A stretch of DNA of 54,431 nucleotides, taken from NCBI GenBank assembly GCA_964443365.1, contig CAYUCM010000001.1:1-54431 (forward strand). The letters are read 5' to 3'. This DNA is from CAIJKW01 sp964443365. Its GTDB lineage: Bacteria; Patescibacteriota; Minisyncoccia; Phycocordibacterales; CAIZLB01. Below, in pieces: positions 31,854-38,407 of this stretch (positions are counted from its first letter, which is position 1; every line of letters begins with the position of its first letter). The notes under the pieces are model-generated. The model saw nothing but the letters and a program-made list of their open reading frames with translations, was not told the DNA's origin and searched no databases. The position numbers were made by a program, and so were the translations under genes.

Positions 31854-34019
31854 TTAGGAATTAAGAACATCGTTCATCTCTCTGCAAAAAACCCTAATTT
31901 TATCTAGTAAGGTTTTATCTATAGTTTTATTACTATTTCTTCCTTTACCACCCCCAAATCCTTTGATTATTTTTAATAAATCGTCCTCAAGTTTAACTAA
32001 CGGATGACCCTCGGTTTCTTCATTGGCCAATTTGGCTCTATCTAAAAATCCTCTTATTTTATCACGCATTGTTTTAATATTATTAAACAAAGAGTTTGTG
32101 TTTTGTTGATTGCCAATATCGTTCTCCGTAAAAGAATCTATTATTTCTAGACCCTTTCTGGCACTGTCAACAAAGCTCAGTATTACTGATTCTTCCAAAC
32201 CATCAACCACACCGCCCGCCATTCCACCAACCTCTGTGTCTTTTGGTGTTGAGTCAGCAGTGGAATCCGCTGTGAATTTTTTAGCCCCATTCTCCTTCGC
32301 GCCACCTTTTTCTTCCTTGTCTTTTCGTTCGTTCTCCCAATCCGCTCTTTCTGAACTACCTGGTAGTGGTGGGGGTGTTATTTTTTTTCCAACAGAAGGT
32401 GTGGCTGTTTTCCTTGATGTCTTATTTGGTTTTAATCTATTTACAGCCTCAACATATGGTTTTTTATATTCATCAAAACGATTTGTTCTGTTATCTGTGG
32501 CCTCCACCAAATCTTCTAGCCTATCACGCACCCTGTTGTAATAACCTAATCTACCACGACTTTCTCCTATAGCGTTTGAAATTTCATTAATTTTGGTTTT
32601 AATAATTTTTCTATCAGCACGACTAAGTCCAGGTGCAGACATTGCCGTCTTAAGATTTAACATTTCAGTTTCGCCTTTTGTTATAACCCCTTGTAGACGT
32701 CCAATTCCATCGTCAATCAAACTTCTTCTTTCTAGATTTTTATAATATTCTGTGTCTTCTCTTATTTTTTCAGTACGGGAGTCAATATCACCAATAAAAT
32801 CATCCAATATTCTCTCCTTTCTTTTTCTATAAAACAACATTTGCTCTTTCATATTTTCAGCAGCCTCACCCGCAAGTTCCCTGCTGTTTTGTTTTTCTAG
32901 ACCCTCCTTTGCTCTGGTTAACAAATTAACCATATCAATATTTCCATCCCTCCTCGCCCTTTCTAGTGATTCATTAATTTGTTCCAACTTATTTTCTCTA
33001 TCTAATTTATCCTGTTCTGATGATTTTTTTGCTTTTTCAGCTTTTCCTATTGCCTTATCTAAATCTTTTTGTTTTTTGTTTAATAGTAATTCATTCCAAC
33101 CAAGAACAATATCCAACTTTGTTTCCCTAGGTTTTAGAACAAACAAACTAATTAACCCATCTTTAACCCATCCAAACTTACTTTTTAGTTTTGAAAAATG
33201 AGTAGAAATAAACCCCTTAGCAGGACCAAACTCCTCTGAGTTTATCATTCTGGTTAATTCATTTTCTTTATCTATGGAATCTAGAAGTTCTCCTCTGCTC
33301 TTCTTGGGTAATGGCGGAGGTTGTGTTTCTGGATTTGTTTTTGGCAAAGCAGGAGGTTGTTGTCTTGGCTTAACATCATCAGGTATTTCATCATAATATT
33401 TTAGCCTATCCCCTTTGTCTCTTTTAAGAGACTCTATTGTGGACAGATTGTTGTCTTCTTGCTCGGGTATTTTTTTAAATGGTACATTTGGTGTTTTTAT
33501 TTTAGCATTAGGAACAGGTCCTCCATAGGAAGCACTATAAGCTCCCCAAAAATCAGCTGTCGTTGGTTCATTTTTTTTAATTCTCTTTCTATTTATGGGT
33601 TCATACTTTCCCATTTTTGTGTCCGTGTCTTTTGCGTTTTCAGCCGTAGTGGATAGTGTTTCGTTTTTAATACCTGAATCTATTAAATTAAGGTCGACAT
33701 TTTTTTGAATATTAAAACCATCATAAGCCTCACCAGATGTTGTTCTAAAATCATCATCCTGTGACACATCAAGGTTTTCAATCCCCCCACCTGGTATTAG
33801 TGTTATTTCTTTCGCACCCTCAGGAACATCATCGGGTGCAAGGGTTGATTCTTCAGACATTTTAGAAAGTTCATATTGACCCTCGTCTGTTAAGGGATCA
33901 ATTCCACCGCCAAATTCAAGGTTTATTAAATCAACATCCCCCTCTTTTTTAGTTGTTGTTTCTATCCCTCCTTCTTTGATTTCCTCAGCTGGGTGACCTT
34001 GCTCAAATTTTAATTTCAT
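31854..34019 (-). CDS. Unknown proline-rich coiled-coil protein (721 aa)
   Basis: I do not recognise it. The N-terminal 240 residues are disordered and acidic. A polyproline segment with PPALPK and PPPLPKKSRGEL (about 215-240) follows, then a helical region with one weakly hydrophobic stretch (KDGLISLFVLKP, about 285) and a long charged coiled coil (about 310-500, rich in K, E and R). A second proline motif PPPLPGSS lies near 550, and the C-terminal end is helical. No catalytic motif is seen. A promoter (TTGTGT-17-TATAAT) about 40 bases upstream is divergent from pilB. Confidence 0.75.
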   Translation of the reverse strand: MKLKFEQGHPAEEIKEGGIETTTKKEGDVDLINLEFGGGIDPLTDEGQYELSKMSEESTLAPDDVPEGAKEITLIPGGGIENLDVSQDDDFRTTSGEAYDGFNIQKNVDLNLIDSGIKNETLSTTAENAKDTDTKMGKYEPINRKRIKKNEPTTADFWGAYSASYGGPVPNAKIKTPNVPFKKIPEQEDNNLSTIESLKRDKGDRLKYYDEIPDDVKPRQQPPALPKTNPETQPPPLPKKSRGELLDSIDKENELTRMINSEEFGPAKGFISTHFSKLKSKFGWVKDGLISLFVLKPRETKLDIVLGWNELLLNKKQKDLDKAIGKAEKAKKSSEQDKLDRENKLEQINESLERARRDGNIDMVNLLTRAKEGLEKQNSRELAGEAAENMKEQMLFYRKRKERILDDFIGDIDSRTEKIREDTEYYKNLERRSLIDDGIGRLQGVITKGETEMLNLKTAMSAPGLSRADRKIIKTKINEISNAIGESRGRLGYYNRVRDRLEDLVEATDNRTNRFDEYKKPYVEAVNRLKPNKTSRKTATPSVGKKITPPPLPGSSERADWENERKDKEEKGGAKENGAKKFTADSTADSTPKDTEVGGMAGGVVDGLEESVILSFVDSARKGLEIIDSFTENDIGNQQNTNSLFNNIKTMRDKIRGFLDRAKLANEETEGHPLVKLEDDLLKIIKGFGGGKGRNSNKTIDKTLLDKIRVFCREMNDVLNS

Positions 34020-34133
34020 TTTATTGTTTGTATGTTAATCAATATCTCAGTCAACATTATACAACCACACAAAAAACAACACAACCACACTCTTATAGCC
34101 TATTCTCAAAAAACAGTATAAAATACAAACATC

Positions 34134-35849
34134 ATGACAATACATTTTGACGAGGACAAGCAAAATACAAGAATGAAGCACCTGCTTCAAGAAGAAGAGG
34201 AGACGGCTATGGAAATGCTCGCTGAAAGACATGGCTTTACATATATAGACCTATCCAAAGTTCCAATCAATCCAGACGGTCTTAAAATAATAGACGAGGA
34301 AACAGCAAGAAATAGTCAAACCGCAATATTTGATGTTGTTGGAACAAAGGTTTCTATCGCTGTTCACAAACCAGAAGATCCATTAACCCTAGATGTATTA
34401 GACACTCTATCCAGAAGGGGTTATAACAATATTATTTTTGTTGCATCAATACATAGTCTAGAAAAAGCGTGGGAAAGATATAAGGATATTTCTTTTGCTT
34501 CAGAAACTGAAGCTGGATCTCTTGAAATATCAAATCAAGAAATTGAAGAACTCCTTGCAAAAGCCCAAAAAACCGAACAAATTTCAGTTTTGGTAAAAGA
34601 AGCCCTTGAAATGAAGAAGACCCACCGTGTTTCAAGGCTACTTTCAGTAATAATGGCCGGTTCTCTTTCTACAAAATCATCTGACGTACACATAGAGACC
34701 GAAGAAAACAGCTCAAGACTAAGGTACAGAATCGACGGCGTATTAACAACTGTTTCTGATTTTGACATGGAAACATATGAATTGTTGCTTTCTCGTATAA
34801 AACTTTTATCTGGATTAAAGCTTAATATTAAAGAAAACGCTCAAGATGGTAGATTTACTGTAAAAATAAAAAATACAGACATAGAAATTAGAACCTCTAC
34901 AATACCAGGGGCATACGGAGAATCTATTGTTATGCGTATTCTTAATCCTGAGACAATTATGGTTTCAATGGACAAATTGGGCATGTCACCAAGATTTTTA
35001 GAGGCCGTTAGAAAAGAAATTTCTAGACCAAACGGACTTATTTTAACAACCGGACCAACAGGATCAGGAAAAACAACAACACTCTATGCGTTTTTACGAG
35101 AAGTAGCAAGTCCTGAGTATAAAATAATTACAATTGAAGACCCTGTTGAATATCACCTTCCAGGAATCGTACAAACACAAGTTGAAGATCGCAAGGGTTA
35201 TACATTTGAAGCCGGGCTTAAGTCTGCGATGAGACAAGACCCAGACATTATAATGGTTGGAGAAATTAGAGATGCAGAAACAGCAATAACTGCAATTAAT
35301 GCAGCCTTAACTGGACACCTTGTGTTTTCTACACTACACACCAATAATGCCGCTGGAACATTTACAAGATTAATTGATCTTGGTGCAGATCCAAAAACTC
35401 TGACCTCCGCAATACATGCAGCAATTGCCCAGAGACTCGTTAGGGTTTTATGTGATAAGTGTAAAAAGAAAATTCCAATACCAGCAGAAAGACAAGCTTT
35501 GGTTGATGATGTTTTAGAATCAATTAAGGAAATGGAGGAAGGAAAAGAATTTAACGAGAAGCCAACAGAAATTTGTACAGCCGTTGGTTGCGATGTCTGC
35601 AATAAAACTGGGTATTCAGACAGAATTGGTATACATGAAATTATATTAACAGACAGTTCAATAGAAAAAATTGTTAGAGAAAATCCAAGTGAGAGAGAAA
35701 TCAAAGCGGTGGCTAAAAAACAAGGTTTTCTAGACATGAGACAAGATGGAGTATTGAGAGTTTTGAGAGGTACAACTTCTTTTGACGAATTAGAGAGAGT
35801 GATTGATCTTGCAAAAGATGATTTACCAGAAGCAAATACAGAATTTTAA
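34134..35849 (+). CDS. pilB: Type IV pilus extension ATPase PilB
   Basis: PilB powers pilus assembly from the cytoplasmic face. The 571-residue protein has an N-terminal GspE/MshEN domain (about 25-130), Walker A GPTGSGKT (307-314), the Asp box (IITIEDPVEYHLPG), Walker B (IIMVGEIRDAETA), the His box STLHTN, and a C-terminal zinc site (CDKC ... CDVC). Length is normal for PilB. It would work with PilM/N/O encoded at 15555-17794, although the genes are 16 kb apart. A terminator follows. Confidence 0.95.
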   Translation: MTIHFDEDKQNTRMKHLLQEEEETAMEMLAERHGFTYIDLSKVPINPDGLKIIDEETARNSQTAIFDVVGTKVSIAVHKPEDPLTLDVLDTLSRRGYNNIIFVASIHSLEKAWERYKDISFASETEAGSLEISNQEIEELLAKAQKTEQISVLVKEALEMKKTHRVSRLLSVIMAGSLSTKSSDVHIETEENSSRLRYRIDGVLTTVSDFDMETYELLLSRIKLLSGLKLNIKENAQDGRFTVKIKNTDIEIRTSTIPGAYGESIVMRILNPETIMVSMDKLGMSPRFLEAVRKEISRPNGLILTTGPTGSGKTTTLYAFLREVASPEYKIITIEDPVEYHLPGIVQTQVEDRKGYTFEAGLKSAMRQDPDIIMVGEIRDAETAITAINAALTGHLVFSTLHTNNAAGTFTRLIDLGADPKTLTSAIHAAIAQRLVRVLCDKCKKKIPIPAERQALVDDVLESIKEMEEGKEFNEKPTEICTAVGCDVCNKTGYSDRIGIHEIILTDSSIEKIVRENPSEREIKAVAKKQGFLDMRQDGVLRVLRGTTSFDELERVIDLAKDDLPEANTEF

Positions 35850-35868
35850 AAAAACAAAAAATCAATAT

Positions 35869-35902
35869 TAAAAAAACACCAGCAATCTCTGGTGTTTTTT
35901 AA
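35869..35902 (+). terminator. Bidirectional terminator after pilB
   Basis: AAAAAACACCAG and CTGGTGTTTTTT (12 bp, loop caatct), with T runs on both strands. Confidence 0.9.
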
Positions 35903-35910
35903 TTGCAGGT

Positions 35911-35939
35911 TTGACATTTACTGTAATTAATCCTAAAAC
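35911..35939 (+). promoter_or_regulatory. Promoter before the candidate structured RNA
   Basis: A perfect TTGACA (35911-35916), a 17-base spacer and TAAAAC (35934-35939). The predicted start is near 35946, just before a long run of paired elements and not close to any ORF. Confidence 0.65.
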
Positions 35940-35945
35940 AAAAAA

Positions 35946-36271
35946 CTGTGCAAATGTTCGTTGACTTAGATGCTTCTCGCGAGTATTGTTATTTTATCAA
36001 CGAACAAAGACTAAATTCAGTCAGAGAAAGTTGATACAAAAAAACAGCACTTTAAATCTCTAAGCGATGCTTTAAGTCCTAAGACCTAAAGCCCGATAGT
36101 TCTTTAAGGATAATTCCAGGAACGTGACGTAAGTCCGCACCAGAACGTCCTCTAAGAAAAACCGATAAACCCGCGAAGGTTGTATCGCTTAGAGATTTAA
36201 GGGGCCGTTTGTTTAACTTAACACACCAAAAACTTCTAGCTGAGTTAGATTTCAATTCTAACACGTTTTTT
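35946..36271 (+). ncRNA. Candidate structured non-coding RNA (unidentified)
   Basis: No credible gene occupies this stretch, but it folds extensively. Helices are 35955-35964/35997-36006 (10 bp); 36028-36040/36208-36219 (12 bp with one bulged U); 36050-36070/36182-36202 (about 21 bp, of which 36052-36068/36184-36200 is a perfect 17). Inside are hairpins at 36071-36090, 36118-36151 (GNRA loop GUAA) and 36168-36181. Four wobble pairs work only for a plus-strand RNA. A weak hairpin with TTTTTT ends near 36271. AGAGAAAGU and CUUA at the ends of the 12-bp helix faintly recall RNase P helix P4, but other core motifs are absent, and tmRNA ends are not seen. Confidence 0.55.
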
Positions 36272-36311
36272 AATGTGGCCGCAACTATTTTTTAAAGTCA
36301 AAGTAATCCTA

Positions 36312-36334
36312 ACACAAGTAGGTTTTAATGTCAA
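36312..36334 (-). promoter_or_regulatory. Possible reverse promoter facing the RNA region
   Basis: The minus strand has TTGACA (36334-36329) and, 17 bases on, TAGGAT (36311-36306). If active it would transcribe the same region in antisense. The -10 is weak. Confidence 0.3.
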
Positions 36335-36355
36335 GCCCCTATTGTGAGTCTTATT

Positions 36356-36364
36356 TGTTAAAAT
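36356..36364 (+). promoter_or_regulatory. Extended -10 of ruvB
   Basis: TGTTAAAAT is followed by eight bases (acatagaa) and the ATG at 36373, supporting that start. Confidence 0.6.
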
Positions 36365-36372
36365 ACATAGAA

Positions 36373-37407
36373 ATGAATCAAACTATCCCCCATCAAGACC
36401 CCATAACAGACGAGGATTTAGAAAAACCCAATGATAAAGTCCTGGATCAGGAGTTGCGTCCAGGGACATTTGAAGAATATATTGGGCAAGAACAGATTAA
36501 AAATAATCTCAGAATTTTATTAACAGCAGCAAAACAAAGAAAACACCCCCCAGAACACCTTCTTTTTTATGGACCGCCCGGCTTAGGAAAAACAACCCTG
36601 GCCCACCTAATCGCCAAAGAAACCGGCGCCCAAATTAAAATAACATCCGGGCCAGCCATAGAGCGCGTGGGAGACCTGGCTTCAATACTTACCAACCTAT
36701 CTCCTGGTGACATTCTTTTTATAGATGAAATACATAGATTAAACAAAACCGTTGAGGAAGTTTTATATCCAGCCATGGAATCTGGACAAATTGATATCAT
36801 CATAGGAAAAGGACCTTCAGCAAGAACAATTCAACTTGATTTGCCACCCTTCACTCTTATTTCGGCAACAACCAGAATTGCCATGATATCCTCCCCTCTT
36901 CGTTCAAGATTTTCAGGTGGTGTTTTTAGACTGGAATTTTATACACAAGAAGAAATAGAAAAAATAGTAATGAGGTCTTCCAAAATTCTAAACATGGAAA
37001 TAGACCCTGTTGCAATTAAAGAAATCGCAAAAAGAAGCAGAGCAACACCAAGAACCTCTAACTATCTTTTAAAAAGATGTAGAGATTATTCTCAGGTCTT
37101 AAATAAAAAATTAACAAAAGAAATTGTTGAGGAGGCCATGTCTCTACTTTCTATAGACAACAAAGGTCTAACCTCAATGGACAGATCAATAATTCAGACC
37201 ATCGTAGAAAAATATAAAGGTGGACCTGTTGGACTTGGAACAATAGGGGCCTCTCTTTCAGAAGAAGAAGCAACCATTGAAGAATTTAGCGAACCATACT
37301 TAATACAGCTTGGTTTTATAGAAAGAACGCCAAGAGGTCGTGTTGTTACAGAGTCTGGATATGCTCATTTGGGAATAAATTATCCAGAAGAAAGAAAATT
37401 ACTATAA
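36373..37407 (+). CDS. ruvB: Holliday junction helicase RuvB
   Basis: RuvB is the hexameric AAA+ motor that drives branch migration with RuvA. From ATG 36373 the 344-residue product shows LRPGTFEEYIGQEQIKNNL (about 28-46), Walker A GPPGLGKTTLAHLIA (about 68-82), Walker B ILFIDEIHRL, sensor 1 LISATTR, the arginine finger region SPLRSRF and the C-terminal winged helix (EPYLIQLGFIERTPRGRVVT). A longer start at 36328 exists, but the extended -10 falls inside it. ruvC follows 54 bases downstream. Confidence 0.96.
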   Translation: MNQTIPHQDPITDEDLEKPNDKVLDQELRPGTFEEYIGQEQIKNNLRILLTAAKQRKHPPEHLLFYGPPGLGKTTLAHLIAKETGAQIKITSGPAIERVGDLASILTNLSPGDILFIDEIHRLNKTVEEVLYPAMESGQIDIIIGKGPSARTIQLDLPPFTLISATTRIAMISSPLRSRFSGGVFRLEFYTQEEIEKIVMRSSKILNMEIDPVAIKEIAKRSRATPRTSNYLLKRCRDYSQVLNKKLTKEIVEEAMSLLSIDNKGLTSMDRSIIQTIVEKYKGGPVGLGTIGASLSEEEATIEEFSEPYLIQLGFIERTPRGRVVTESGYAHLGINYPEERKLL

Positions 37408-37461
37408 AAACTCGCATAAATTAAACACGGATTGAATTTCGTATAATTTAAAATCAAACTC

Positions 37462-37935
37462 ATGAAAATTTTAGCGATTGATCCTGGATATGAAAGACTG
37501 GGTGTTGCGGTTTTAGAAAAAAGCAGAGGACAAAAAGAATCTTTAATATATTCGGAATGTTTTAAAACACCAAAAGAATTACCGTTTGAAGATCGTTTAT
37601 ATCAAATAGGCACAAAAATAAATTCACTAATTATAGATTATAAAACCGACACACTCGCAATAGAAACTTTGTTTTTTAGTAAAAACACAAAAACAGCAAT
37701 GCGCGTAGCAGAAACAAGAGGTGCAATTATTTATATAGCAAAACAAAACAACCTTTTAATTAAAGAGTTAAATCCAATGGAAATTAAACTGGCAGTTACG
37801 GGCGATGGAAAAAGCGATAAAAATCAAATGATTAAAATGGTTCAGTTGATTTTAAAGATAAATAAAAAGACGGAAGATGACGAATACGATGCGATATCGT
37901 GCGGAATAGCTTGCGCGTCACTTTCAAGATATTAA
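37462..37935 (+). CDS. ruvC: Holliday junction resolvase RuvC
   Basis: The 157-residue RNase H-fold endonuclease cuts four-way junctions. It shows ILAIDPGYERLGVAVLE with the first catalytic Asp (residue 6 or 7), the Glu in LAIETLFFSKNTKTAMRVAETRGAI (about 70-94) and the C-terminal acidic pair DDEYDAISCGIA (about 138-149). It has its own TATAAT 14 bases before the ATG. A 19-base repeat shared with the dnaA-dnaN region begins at its stop codon (37934). Confidence 0.95.
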   Translation: MKILAIDPGYERLGVAVLEKSRGQKESLIYSECFKTPKELPFEDRLYQIGTKINSLIIDYKTDTLAIETLFFSKNTKTAMRVAETRGAIIYIAKQNNLLIKELNPMEIKLAVTGDGKSDKNQMIKMVQLILKINKKTEDDEYDAISCGIACASLSRY

Positions 37936-37952
37936 TATGTTATTAACAGGTT
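37934..37952 (+). repeat. 19-bp repeat AATATGTTATTAACAGGTT, copy 1
   Basis: Identical to 42467-42485 in the dnaA-dnaN intergenic region. This copy follows ruvC. Confidence 0.9.
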
Positions 37953-38020
37953 CACTTGATTATTTTTTTTGATATGATAAATATATCAAATAAATTAACA
38001 AATAATTAAATTGTAAAAAT

Positions 38021-38338
38021 ATGTCTGATGAATTAGATTTAAGAGACGAACAAGAAGAAACTGACGGTTTGGCTGATATCGGTGAAGACGACGCAGATTT
38101 GGGAGACATTCCAGCTGGTGCTATTACTGATGATGACGATGCTGACGATGTCGACCCAGAGCTTTTAGAAAAGAGTGTTGGGGATGATGAATTTGACGAG
38201 AATGCAGAAACTCCTGTAGAGCTTGATCCTTTTGGTTTTGGTGAAATTAAAATAGACGAGGAAACTGGAGAATATGTTCCAGCGGATGAGGATGATGAAG
38301 AAGAACCAGAAGAAGAGGTTTCAGATAATATATTTTAA
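38021..38338 (+). CDS. Very acidic small protein (105 aa)
   Basis: I do not recognise it. Nearly half the residues are Asp or Glu (e.g. GEDDADLGDIPAG, ITDDDDADDVDPELL, PADEDDEEEPEEE), with no membrane segment and only one recognisable ordered stretch (FGFGEIKIDEETGEYVP). Composition is like the C-terminal part of RNA polymerase delta or other nucleic-acid mimics, but there is no detectable folded partner domain. It stands alone between ruvC and PBP1A and ends with a strong terminator. Confidence 0.75.
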   Translation: MSDELDLRDEQEETDGLADIGEDDADLGDIPAGAITDDDDADDVDPELLEKSVGDDEFDENAETPVELDPFGFGEIKIDEETGEYVPADEDDEEEPEEEVSDNIF

Positions 38339-38359
38339 AGATTTAAACAATAAAACATC

Positions 38360-38384
38360 AAAAGCCTTACAAAAGGCTTTTTTT
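38360..38384 (+). terminator. Terminator after the acidic protein gene
   Basis: AAAAGCCTT, loop acaa, AAGGCTTTTTTT. A strong intrinsic terminator. Confidence 0.9.
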
Positions 38385-38407
38385 GTTGTAGAATTAAAAA
38401 TACCTAT

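Noticed and set aside
36079..36264. A 61-codon reading frame on the minus strand in the candidate RNA region
   Set aside because: It needs a GTG start, its codons coincide with the base-paired RNA arms, and the product has no homology I recognise. The structured RNA explains the sequence better.
35946..36271. The region as tmRNA (ssrA) or a group I intron
   Set aside because: There is no tRNA-like acceptor pairing at the ends, no tag reading frame ending in Ala-Ala, and the intron core elements do not pair as required.
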